Of a stretch of DNA of 64,000 nt, positions 35,464 through 43,872 are shown one piece after another (position 1 is the stretch's first letter; each line of letters opens with the position of its first letter). Below the pieces are notes generated by a model. It did not search any database. It worked only from the letters and a program-made list of their open reading frames with translations, and was not told the origin of the DNA. This DNA comes from Gordonia prachuapensis (GTDB taxonomy: Bacteria; Actinomycetota; Actinomycetes; Mycobacteriales; Mycobacteriaceae). The DNA lies in contig NZ_JAZDUE010000003.1 in the NCBI RefSeq assembly GCF_036350515.1, positions 186,001 to 250,000 of the forward strand, given 5' to 3'. A program made the translations under genes and the position numbers.

Positions 35464-36966
35464 ATGATCAATCACTCCGTCCGCACCCACCGCAGTTCCG
35501 AGGACTTCCCGCAGTCCGAACACCTCGCCCAGAAGATCGCCGAGGTCGCCGCAGACCCGGTCGAGGTCGGCGCGGACACCCGCGAGATGGTGATCAACCG
35601 CATCATCGACAACGCCGCGGTCAGCGCCGCATCGGTGATCCGCCGGCCGGTGACGTCGGCTCGGCGGCAGGCGCAGGCGCACGCCGCGACGCCCGGGGCG
35701 ACGGTCTTCGGTGTCGAGGGCAGCTACTCGCCGGAATGGGCCGCATGGGCCAACGGCGTCGCAGTCCGCGAACTCGACTTCCACGACACGTTCCTCGCCG
35801 CCGAGTACTCGCATCCGGGCGACAACATCCCGGCTCTCGTCGCCGTCGGCCAGCACGTCGGGGCGAGTGGCCACGACCTCATCCGTGGCCTCGCCACCGC
35901 CTACGAGATCCAGGTCGACCTCGTGCGGGGGATGTGCCTGCACGAGCACAAGATCGATCACGTCGCCCACCTCGGCCCGTCGGCCGCCGCCGGTCTGGGC
36001 ACGATGCTCGGCCTCGACACCGAGACCATCTACCAGGCGGTCGGCCAGGCACTACACCTGACCACCGCGACCCGACAGTCGCGCAAGGGTCTCATCTCCA
36101 GTTGGAAGGCCTACGCACCCGCCCATGCCGGCAAGATCGCCGTCGAGGCCGTCGACCGTGCCATGCGCGGTGAGGGAGCCCCCGCCCCCATCTGGGAGGG
36201 CGAGGACGGCGTGATCGCCTGGCTGCTCTCCGGGCCGGACGCCGAGTACACCATTCCGCTGCCGGCGCCCGGCGAAGAGAAGCGCGGCATCCTCGACACC
36301 TACACCAAGGAGCACTCGGCCGAGTACCAGAGCCAGGCGCCGATCGACCTGGCCCGCCGGATGCGGGAGAAGATCTCCAACTTCGGCGACATCGAGTCGA
36401 TCGTGCTGCACACCAGCCACCACACTCACTACGTCATCGGCACCGGGTCAGGTGATCCGCAGAAGTTCGACCCGACCGCCAGTCGCGAGACCCTCGACCA
36501 CTCGGTGATGTACATCTTCGCCGTCGCACTCGAGGACGGGACCTGGGACCACGAGAAGTCCTACGCGCCGGAACGCGCGAATCGGCCCGAGACCATCGAG
36601 TTGTGGAAGAAGATCTCCACTGTCGAGGATCCGGAGTGGACCCGCCGCTACCACTCGATCGACCCGAACGAGAAGGCCTTCGGCGCCAAGGCGGTCATCA
36701 CTCTCCGCAGCGGTGAGGTCATCACCGACGAACTCGCCGTCGCCGACGCGCACCCCCTCGGTGCCCGCCCCTTCGGACGCGAACAGTACATCGCCAAGTT
36801 CCGGTCCATGGCCGACGGCGTCGTCGACACCGACGAGCAGGACCGCTTCCTCGGCGACGTCGAGAAGCTCGAGAGCGTCTCGGCCGGTGGGCTCGGTGTG
36901 CTCAACACCCTCGTCCTCCCGGCGGTCCTCGACAAGGCTCCGCAGACAGGTAGGGGGATCTTCTGA
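35464..36966 (+). CDS. prpD: 2-methylcitrate dehydratase
   Basis: A 500-residue MmgE/PrpD family enzyme that dehydrates 2-methylcitrate to 2-methyl-cis-aconitate. The family landmarks are the N-terminal helical domain with EMVINRIIDNAAVS, the ARRQAQAHAA region and HEHKIDHVAHLGPSAAAG. It is full length for the family. It is the first gene of a prpD-prpB-prpC-pyc run divergent from prpR, and its stop overlaps the prpB ATG by one base (TGATG). Expression is probably activated by PrpR on propionate, cholesterol side chains or odd-chain fatty acids. Confidence 0.95.
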   Translation: MINHSVRTHRSSEDFPQSEHLAQKIAEVAADPVEVGADTREMVINRIIDNAAVSAASVIRRPVTSARRQAQAHAATPGATVFGVEGSYSPEWAAWANGVAVRELDFHDTFLAAEYSHPGDNIPALVAVGQHVGASGHDLIRGLATAYEIQVDLVRGMCLHEHKIDHVAHLGPSAAAGLGTMLGLDTETIYQAVGQALHLTTATRQSRKGLISSWKAYAPAHAGKIAVEAVDRAMRGEGAPAPIWEGEDGVIAWLLSGPDAEYTIPLPAPGEEKRGILDTYTKEHSAEYQSQAPIDLARRMREKISNFGDIESIVLHTSHHTHYVIGTGSGDPQKFDPTASRETLDHSVMYIFAVALEDGTWDHEKSYAPERANRPETIELWKKISTVEDPEWTRRYHSIDPNEKAFGAKAVITLRSGEVITDELAVADAHPLGARPFGREQYIAKFRSMADGVVDTDEQDRFLGDVEKLESVSAGGLGVLNTLVLPAVLDKAPQTGRGIF

Positions 36967-37901
36967 TGTTTTCTGACACAACGGTTTCCGGTCTCTTCTC
37001 GTCCAGCGTCTCCGCCTCGGCCAAGCGTCAGGCGCTCCGTGCCGGTCTCGCATCCGGGACCCTCCAGCGTTGGCCGGGAGCATTCTCACCACTCGTAGCG
37101 AAACTGGTGGCAGAGGTCGGTTTCGATGGTGTCTACGTCTCTGGTGCGGTGCTCTCGGCCGACTTGGGGTTGCCCGACATCGGGCTCACCACCCTCACCG
37201 AGGTCGCGGGCCGGGGCGGATCGATCGCCCGGGCCGCCGACCTACCGACACTGATCGACGCGGACACCGGATTCGGTGAGCCCATGAGTGCAGCCCGGAC
37301 CGTGGCGACCCTCGAAGACGCCGGGCTCGCCGGGTGTCACCTCGAGGATCAGGTGAACCCCAAGCGGTGCGGACACCTCGACGGCAAGGACGTCGTGCCG
37401 GTGGGTGACATGCTCAAGCGACTGAAGGCAGCTGTGTCGGCCCGCCGCGACGACGACTTCGTGATCTGCGCTCGCACGGACGCGCGTGCAGTAGAGAGTC
37501 TCGACTCGGCCATCGACCGCGCGAAAGCCTATGCCGACGCCGGCGCCGATCTGATCTTCACCGAGGCCCTGCGCGATCTGAGCGAATTCGAACAGTTCCG
37601 CAAGGCCGTCGACGTCCCACTGCTGGCGAACATGACCGAGTTCGGCAAGTCCGAACTGTTCACCACACAGCAACTCGGGGATGCCGGCTACAACGCGGTG
37701 ATCTACCCGGTGACGACGCTGCGGATCGCGATGGGCGCGGTCGAGCGAGGTCTGCGCGAAATCGTCTCGGAGGGAACGCAAGCCGGACTGGTCGATCAGA
37801 TGCAGCACCGCAGCCGACTCTACGAGTTGCTGCGCTACGCGGACTACAACGACTTCGATTCCGACCTCTTCAACTTCACTCTCGAGGGAGCCACGAAATG
37901 A
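36966..37901 (+). CDS. prpB: 2-methylisocitrate lyase
   Basis: A 311-residue member of the isocitrate lyase/PEP mutase superfamily that splits 2-methylisocitrate into pyruvate and succinate. The catalytic Cys is in NPKRCGHLDGK, and the DADTGFGEP segment binds Mg. Its coupling to prpD and prpC (ATG overlapping stops on both sides) fixes the substrate as 2-methylisocitrate rather than isocitrate. Mycobacterium tuberculosis lacks a dedicated prpB and uses isocitrate lyase, so this operon is more complete. Confidence 0.94.
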   Translation: MFSDTTVSGLFSSSVSASAKRQALRAGLASGTLQRWPGAFSPLVAKLVAEVGFDGVYVSGAVLSADLGLPDIGLTTLTEVAGRGGSIARAADLPTLIDADTGFGEPMSAARTVATLEDAGLAGCHLEDQVNPKRCGHLDGKDVVPVGDMLKRLKAAVSARRDDDFVICARTDARAVESLDSAIDRAKAYADAGADLIFTEALRDLSEFEQFRKAVDVPLLANMTEFGKSELFTTQQLGDAGYNAVIYPVTTLRIAMGAVERGLREIVSEGTQAGLVDQMQHRSRLYELLRYADYNDFDSDLFNFTLEGATK

Positions 37902-39031
37902 CCACAGCAGCAGCGGTGGACGCCCCGAAGATCCACAAAGGTCTCGCCGGGGTGGTCGTCGACACGACGGCCATCTCGAAGGTGGTGCCCGAGACCAATT
38001 CACTGACCTATCGGGGCTACGCGGTGCAGGACCTCGCCGCGCAGTGCTCGTTCGAACAGGTGGCGTATCTGCTGTGGCACGGCGAGTTGCCGACGGAGGC
38101 CGAACTGGCCCGGTTCACGGAGCATGAGCGCGCCAACCGACGGACCGATCGGTCCACTCAGCTACTGCTCCAACGCATCCCGGAGTCGTGCCATCCGATG
38201 GATGTCGTGCGCACGGCCATCAGCTACCTGGGCTCGGAGGACCCGGACGAGGACCTCAGTACGCCTACGGCGAACTACGAGAAGTCGTCGCGGATGTTCG
38301 CGGTCCTGCCGACCATCGTCGCCGCGGACATGCGGCGGCGACGCGGTCAGGACCCGATCGCACCGAGCCTCGAGCTGGGGTACGCGGAGAACTTCCTGAA
38401 CATGTGCTTCGGCGAGGTCCCCGATCCCGTGATCGTGCGGGCTTTCGAGAAGTCGATGGTGCTCTACGCCGAACACAGTTTCAACGCATCGACGTTCGCG
38501 GCACGGGTGGTCACGTCGACGCAGTCCGACATCTACAGCGCGGTGACCGCCGCCATCGGCGCATTGAAGGGGTCGCTGCACGGCGGCGCCAACGAGGCCG
38601 TCATGTACGACATGATCGAGATCGACCGCCCCGAACGAGCGATCGATTGGCTCGACGCCAAACTCGATGCCAAAGAGAAAGTGATGGGTTTCGGACACCG
38701 TGTCTACAAGCGTGGTGATTCCCGGGTTCCGACGATGCAACAAGCGTTGATCGAGGTCGCGGAGCTCACAGGCGAAAACCGTTGGTGTGAGATCTATTCC
38801 GAACTCGAGTCCGCCATGGCGGAGCGAACCGGGATCAAGCCGAACCTCGATTTCCCCACGGGCCCCGCCTATCACATGATGGGATTCGACATCGCCTCGT
38901 TCACCCCGATTTTCGTGATGAGTCGTATCACCGGATGGACGGCGCACATCATGGAGCAAGCCGCATCCAACGCATTGATCCGCCCGCTCAGCCAGTACTC
39001 TGGTACACCCCAGCGTTCGTTGCCGGTGTAG
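37898..39031 (+). CDS. prpC: 2-methylcitrate synthase
   Basis: A 377-residue citrate synthase family enzyme that condenses propionyl-CoA with oxaloacetate. The active His residues are in LHGGANEAVMYDM and GFGHRVYKRGDSR, and the Asp is in the late FDIASFTPIFVMSRI region. The length and the prpD-prpB context assign it to 2-methylcitrate synthase. GAGGGAG precedes the ATG, which overlaps the prpB stop (ATGA). The pyruvate carboxylase gene follows 37 bases later on the same strand. Confidence 0.93.
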   Translation: MTTAAAVDAPKIHKGLAGVVVDTTAISKVVPETNSLTYRGYAVQDLAAQCSFEQVAYLLWHGELPTEAELARFTEHERANRRTDRSTQLLLQRIPESCHPMDVVRTAISYLGSEDPDEDLSTPTANYEKSSRMFAVLPTIVAADMRRRRGQDPIAPSLELGYAENFLNMCFGEVPDPVIVRAFEKSMVLYAEHSFNASTFAARVVTSTQSDIYSAVTAAIGALKGSLHGGANEAVMYDMIEIDRPERAIDWLDAKLDAKEKVMGFGHRVYKRGDSRVPTMQQALIEVAELTGENRWCEIYSELESAMAERTGIKPNLDFPTGPAYHMMGFDIASFTPIFVMSRITGWTAHIMEQAASNALIRPLSQYSGTPQRSLPV

Positions 39032-39068
39032 CCAGCGCAGTTGTGTGCGCGTGACGAGAGAGAGCCCA

Positions 39069-42000
39069 GTGTTCGAGAAAGTCCTGGTGGCCAACCGCGG
39101 AGAGATCGCGATCCGCGCCTTCCGAGCAGCCTATGAACTCGGAGCCAGAACCGTAGCGATCTTTCCCTACGAGGACCGCAACTCCGTTCACCGGCTGAAG
39201 GCCGACGAGTCCTATCAGATCGGTGCCCCCGGGCATCCCGTTCGTGCGTATCTCTCGGTCGACGAGGTGATCGGCGCCGCGCAGCGCTGTGGCGCCGACG
39301 CGATCTACCCGGGCTACGGCTTCCTGTCGGAGAACCAGGGTCTGGCGGAGGCGTGCGCCAGCGCCGGCATCACCTTCGTCGGTCCGTCGGCGGACGTACT
39401 GGAGTTGACCGGCAACAAGGCCACCGCAGTCGCGGCCGCGAAGGCCGCGGGGCTGCCGGTGTTGGCGTCCTCGGAGCCGTCGGCCGATGTCGACCAACTC
39501 CTGCGCGAGGCAGCCGACATGCAGTTCCCGGTGTTCGTGAAGGCGGTCGCCGGAGGTGGCGGCCGCGGCATGCGACGGGTGGAGAAGATCGAGGACCTCG
39601 GGGAAGCGATCGCGGCCGCATCGCGCGAGGCGGATGCGGCATTCGGCGACCCGACGGTGTTCCTCGAGCAGGCGGTCGTCAATCCGCGTCACATCGAGGT
39701 ACAGATCCTCGCCGACACCCAGGGCAATGTCATCCACCTGTTCGAGCGCGACTGCTCGGTACAGCGACGCCACCAGAAGGTCATCGAGCTGGCTCCGGCC
39801 CCGAATCTGTCGCCGGAGCTGCGGGAGAAGATCTGTTCGGACGCCGTCGCCTTCGCTCGCCACATCGGCTACACGTGTGCGGGTACGGTCGAGTTCCTGG
39901 TCGACGAGCAGGGTCGGCACGTCTTCATCGAGATGAATCCACGCATCCAGGTCGAGCACACCGTCACCGAGGAGATCACCGACGTCGACCTGGTCGGTTC
40001 ACAGCTGCGGATCGCGTCGGGCGAGTCGCTCGACGACCTGGGCCTGAGCCAGGACAACCTGCAGATCCGTGGCGCGGCGATGCAGTGCCGCATCACCACC
40101 GAGGATCCCGCCAACGGATTCCGGCCCGACGTCGGCCGGATCACCGCCTACCGCAGCCCGGGTGGCGCCGGCGTACGCCTGGATGGCGGCGCGGTGCTCG
40201 GCGCGGAGGTGACGGGCCACTTCGACTCGATGCTCGTCAAACTCACCTGTCGCGGTAGGGATTTCGCGACCGCGGCGCGTCGTGCGCGACGCGCGGTGGC
40301 GGAGTTCCGCATTCGTGGTGTGGCGACCAACATCCCGTTCCTGCAGGCCGTGCTCGACGACACGGACTTCCGCGAGGGGCGGGTGACGACGTCGTTCATC
40401 GAGGACCGGCCGTGGCTGCTCACCTCCCGGTCGTCGGCGGACCGCGGTACCAAGATCCTCTCGTACCTGGCCGACGTCACCGTCAACAAACCGCACGGTG
40501 AACGACCCACCAAGGTCTATCCGCGCGACAAGTTGCCCGCGCTGGATCGTGCGACGTTGTCGTCGCCGCCGGACGGTTCGCGCCAGCGACTGCTGGACCT
40601 CGGGCCCGAGGGGTTCGCGGCCGATCTGCGCGATTCCAAGCGGCTCGGCGTCACCGACACCACCTTCCGCGATGCGCATCAGTCGCTGCTCGCGACCCGG
40701 GTGCGGACCAGCGGCCTGCTGATGATCGCGCCTTACGTGGCGGCGATGACCCCGCAGTTGCTGTCCGTGGAGTGCTGGGGCGGCGCGACCTACGATGTGG
40801 CGCTGCGGTTCCTGAAGGAGGACCCGTGGGACCGCCTCGCGCAGCTGCGTGAGGCGATGCCCAACATCTGTCTGCAGATGTTGCTGCGTGGCGCGAACAC
40901 CGTCGGCTACACGCCGTACCCGACGAAGGTCACGACCGCGTTCGTCGCCGAGGCGACCGACGTGGGCATCGACATCTTCCGGATCTTCGACGCGCTCAAC
41001 AACATCGATCAGATGCGCCCGGCGATCGACGCGGTCCGCGAGACCGGCACCGCGGTCGCCGAGGTCGCGATGAGCTACACCGGCGATCTGGCCAACCCGG
41101 CCGAGGACCTCTACACCCTCGACTACTACCTGCGGCTGGCCGAGCAGATCGTCGAGGCCGGCGCGCACGTGCTGGCGATCAAGGACATGGCCGGGCTGCT
41201 GCGGGCCCCGGCCGCCACCAAGCTGGTGTCCGCACTCCGCAGCAATTTCGATCTGCCGGTGCACGTGCACACCCATGACACCCCGGGCGGGCAGTTGGCG
41301 ACCTACTTGGCGGCGTGGGAGGCCGGCGCGTCGGCGGTCGACGGTGCCAGCGCCGCGCTGGCGGGCACCACCAGCCAGCCCGCGTTGTCGGCGATCGTGG
41401 CCGCAGCCGCACATTCCGAGCGCGACACCGGCCTCGACCTGCAGGCCGTCTGCGACCTCGAGCCCTACTGGGAGGCGCTGCGCAAGGTGTACGCGCCGTT
41501 TGAATCGGGGCTACCCGCACCGACCGGTCGCGTGTACACCCACGAGATCCCCGGCGGTCAGCTGTCGAATCTGCGTCAGCAGGCGATCGCCCTCGGACTC
41601 GGCAACCGCTTCGAGGCCGTCGAGGAGGCCTACGCCTCTGCCGATCGCATGCTGGGCCGGCTGATCAAGGTGACCCCGTCGTCGAAGGTCGTCGGCGACC
41701 TCGCGCTCGCGCTGGTGGGGCGCGGGATCACGGCCGAGGAGTTCGCGTCCAATCCGTCGGGTTACGACATCCCGGATTCGGTGATCGGGTTCCTGCGCGG
41801 CGAACTCGGCGACCCGGCCGGCGGCTGGCCCGAACCGCTGCGCACCCTCGCCTTGGAGGGCCGCGCGGAGGCGCCGGCGATCGCCGAGGTGTCCGACGAC
41901 GACTCCGCTGCTCTTGACACTCCCGGGCACAAGCGGCAGCAGACGCTCAACCGGTTGCTGTTCCCCGGTCCCACGCGGGAGTTCGATGAGCATTTCGAGA

Positions 42001-42458
42001 CCTACGGAGACACGTCGCGGCTGTCGGCCAACCAGTTCTTCTACGGCCTGCGCTACGGCGAGGAACACCGCGTTGAACTCGAACCCGGTGTCGACCTGCT
42101 CATCGGACTCGAAGCGATCAGCGAGCCGGACGAGAAGGGCATGCGCACCGTGATGTGCATCCTCAACGGCCAGTTGCGTCCGCTGCAGGTCCGTGACCGC
42201 TCGGTCGACTCGGCCGTCGAGGTTGCCGAACGCGCCGACCGCTCCAACCCGCACCACATCGGTGCCCCGTTCGCCGGGGTGGTCTCGCTGTCGGTCGACG
42301 TCGGCGACGAGATCGCCGCCGGCGCCGCCATCGGCACCATCGAGGCGATGAAGATGGAGGCCACCATCACCGCCCCCATCGGCGGCAAGGTCGCCCGCGT
42401 CGCCGTCGGCCAGGTCACCCAGGTGGCGCCGGGTGATCTGCTCATCGAGATCGGCTGA
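39069..42458 (+). CDS. pyc: Pyruvate carboxylase
   Basis: A 1129-residue biotin enzyme that makes oxaloacetate from pyruvate, bicarbonate and ATP. Domains in order: biotin carboxylase (about 1-450, with KAVAGGGGRGMR and EMNPRIQVEHTVTEE), carboxyltransferase (about 540-800, DTTFRDAHQSLLATRVR), and biotin carrier at the C-terminus with EAMKMEA. GTG 39069 is preferred because GAGAGAG lies upstream and FEKVLVANRGE begins other pyruvate carboxylases; an in-frame GTG at 39045 is weaker. As the fourth gene after prpDBC it can turn methylcitrate-cycle pyruvate into the oxaloacetate consumed by PrpC. Confidence 0.94.
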   Translation: MFEKVLVANRGEIAIRAFRAAYELGARTVAIFPYEDRNSVHRLKADESYQIGAPGHPVRAYLSVDEVIGAAQRCGADAIYPGYGFLSENQGLAEACASAGITFVGPSADVLELTGNKATAVAAAKAAGLPVLASSEPSADVDQLLREAADMQFPVFVKAVAGGGGRGMRRVEKIEDLGEAIAAASREADAAFGDPTVFLEQAVVNPRHIEVQILADTQGNVIHLFERDCSVQRRHQKVIELAPAPNLSPELREKICSDAVAFARHIGYTCAGTVEFLVDEQGRHVFIEMNPRIQVEHTVTEEITDVDLVGSQLRIASGESLDDLGLSQDNLQIRGAAMQCRITTEDPANGFRPDVGRITAYRSPGGAGVRLDGGAVLGAEVTGHFDSMLVKLTCRGRDFATAARRARRAVAEFRIRGVATNIPFLQAVLDDTDFREGRVTTSFIEDRPWLLTSRSSADRGTKILSYLADVTVNKPHGERPTKVYPRDKLPALDRATLSSPPDGSRQRLLDLGPEGFAADLRDSKRLGVTDTTFRDAHQSLLATRVRTSGLLMIAPYVAAMTPQLLSVECWGGATYDVALRFLKEDPWDRLAQLREAMPNICLQMLLRGANTVGYTPYPTKVTTAFVAEATDVGIDIFRIFDALNNIDQMRPAIDAVRETGTAVAEVAMSYTGDLANPAEDLYTLDYYLRLAEQIVEAGAHVLAIKDMAGLLRAPAATKLVSALRSNFDLPVHVHTHDTPGGQLATYLAAWEAGASAVDGASAALAGTTSQPALSAIVAAAAHSERDTGLDLQAVCDLEPYWEALRKVYAPFESGLPAPTGRVYTHEIPGGQLSNLRQQAIALGLGNRFEAVEEAYASADRMLGRLIKVTPSSKVVGDLALALVGRGITAEEFASNPSGYDIPDSVIGFLRGELGDPAGGWPEPLRTLALEGRAEAPAIAEVSDDDSAALDTPGHKRQQTLNRLLFPGPTREFDEHFETYGDTSRLSANQFFYGLRYGEEHRVELEPGVDLLIGLEAISEPDEKGMRTVMCILNGQLRPLQVRDRSVDSAVEVAERADRSNPHHIGAPFAGVVSLSVDVGDEIAAGAAIGTIEAMKMEATITAPIGGKVARVAVGQVTQVAPGDLLIEIG

Positions 42459-42479
42459 GGCGCAAGCCCGTTCGGTGGT

Positions 42480-43085
42480 CGAGTAGCCGCGTGCGGTACC
42501 TAACCGGTGGTTGAGTAGCGGCGTGCGAGCTTGCGAGCCCGGCGCGTATCGAAACCTGGTGCGCGGGATCTCGATACGTCCTCGGCTGGCGCCTCGGACT
42601 ACTCGATCAGCGGGGGGTTACGTCGGTGGTTGGGTAGCGGCGTGCGGTATCTAACCGGTGGTTGAGTAGCGGCGTGCGAGCTTGCGAGCCCGGCGTGTAT
42701 CGAAACCTGGTGTGGGGGATCTCGATACGTCCTCGGCTGGCGCCTCGGACTACTCGATCAGCGGGGGGTTACGTCGGTGGTTGGGTAGCGGCGGTCGGTG
42801 CCTAATCGGTGGTTGAGTAGCGGCGTGCGAGCTTGCGAGCCCGGCGTGTATCGAAACCTGGTGTGGGGGATCTCGATACGTCCTCGGCTGGCGCCTCGGA
42901 CTACTCGATCAGCGGGGGTTACCTCGGTGGTTGAGTAGCGGCGTGCGAGCTTGCGAGCCCGGCGTGTATCGAAACCTGGTGTGGGGGATCTCGATACGTC
43001 CTCGGCTAGCGCCTCGGACTACTCGATCAGCGGAAGGTGGTCTCGGCTGGCGCCTCGGTCTACTCGATCGGCGGAAGGTGGTCTC
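42480..43085. repeat. Tandem array of 151-bp units with long inverted repeats
   Basis: This gene-free stretch after pyc consists of repeated units. TTGAGTAGCGGCGTGCGAGC begins at 42511, 42662, 42813 and 42931, giving periods of 151, 151 and 118 bases (the last lost a 33-bp spacer). Each unit has a left arm (TTGAGTAG...GTATCGAAACC) and an opposing right arm (GATCTCGATACG...CTACTCGATCA), so each can fold into a long hairpin. Two degenerate right arms (about 43043-43085) end the array, and the last runs into the 3' end of the kinase gene. The arm sequence is shared with the single element at 4791-4893. Confidence 0.9.
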
Positions 43086-43088
43086 GAA

Positions 43089-43745
43089 CTACCCGATCGG
43101 CGGAGGGGCGTCGTCGATGACGATGTCACAGCGGTGACGTGTGGCCGCGATGAGTCGGGCGTTGGGTTCGTCGACGTCGTCGACCCAGGCCTGCGCCTCG
43201 GCGCGGGACTTGCCGGCGGCGTGATGGCGTTCGACCAGTCGCGAACGACGCACATCGGCGGGGGCGCCGATGTAGTAGATGCGGTGCAACAGGTGCGGGA
43301 GCCTTCGCCACGGGTCATCCTCGAGCGCAAGATAATTGCCCTCCACCACGACGACGCGGGCGGCACGGCCGACGACGAGACGGGCTGCCACCGGTTCGCC
43401 CATCGAATGGTCGAAACCGGGGCAGTACACCGGACGGTCGTCGTCGGACGCGATCCGCTCGATGAGGCTGACGAACCCGTCGGCGTCGAAGGTGTCGGGA
43501 GCGCCTTTGCGATCGGAGCGCCCGAGGTCGTCGAGCACCCGGTTGGACAGATGGAACCCGTCCATCGGGACGAGCGCGCCGGTACCGACGCCGTAGGCGT
43601 CGTCGACGAGCTCCACCACCGATCGTGCGAGTGTGGTCTTGCCGGCACCTGGTGGTCCGATGATCCCGACAAGTACGCGACGGTGCTCGGTCAGCAAGGC
43701 GGGCAGGTCGGCGAGAACCGCGGGTCCACCGTCATCGTGAGGCAC
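43089..43745 (-). CDS. P-loop nucleoside/nucleotide kinase family protein (PRK/CoaA/Udk-like)
   Basis: A 218-residue P-loop kinase with Walker A GPPGAGKTT (30-38), the MDGFHLSN segment (61-68) typical of the phosphoribulokinase/uridine kinase/pantothenate kinase group, and a Walker B VVVVEGNYLAL. The phosphate acceptor is unknown: nucleoside, fructose and pantothenate kinases all share this pattern. GTG 43745 is used because it gives the usual length; the frame continues upstream to 43937 through a repeat-rich spacer. The last residues and the stop codon lie in a degenerate copy of the neighbouring repeat. Confidence 0.75.
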   Translation of the reverse strand: MPHDDGGPAVLADLPALLTEHRRVLVGIIGPPGAGKTTLARSVVELVDDAYGVGTGALVPMDGFHLSNRVLDDLGRSDRKGAPDTFDADGFVSLIERIASDDDRPVYCPGFDHSMGEPVAARLVVGRAARVVVVEGNYLALEDDPWRRLPHLLHRIYYIGAPADVRRSRLVERHHAAGKSRAEAQAWVDDVDEPNARLIAATRHRCDIVIDDAPPPIG

Positions 43746-43798
43746 ATCGTCGACGGTAATCGCGGGTCGTCCCGGATGACGCGGTTCGGCCCGGTTCA

Positions 43799-43820
43799 CG
43801 CGGGTCGTCGACAACCCGCG
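43799..43820. terminator. 22-bp palindrome after hpaB
   Basis: A palindrome centred on TCGA with 10 of 11 base pairs matching and arms CGCGGGT/ACCCGCG. It lies 53 bases past the hpaB stop and before the kinase start, and may end hpaB transcription or act as an operator. The CGCGGGT arm recurs nearby at 43761-43767, and ACCCGCG at 43852-43858. Confidence 0.5.
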
Positions 43821-43872
43821 TGGACCGAGACGAACCGCGCGCACCGAGAGGACCCGCGTGAGGCGCGCCGGG

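Noticed and set aside
39999..41414. 471-codon minus-strand frame inside pyc
   Set aside because: Antisense to a well-conserved gene and very rich in Arg, Gly and His; a GC-rich shadow frame.
42480..43085. Plus-strand coding frames within the repeat array
   Set aside because: The frames exist only because the units repeat in a GC-rich sequence; no start site or domain.
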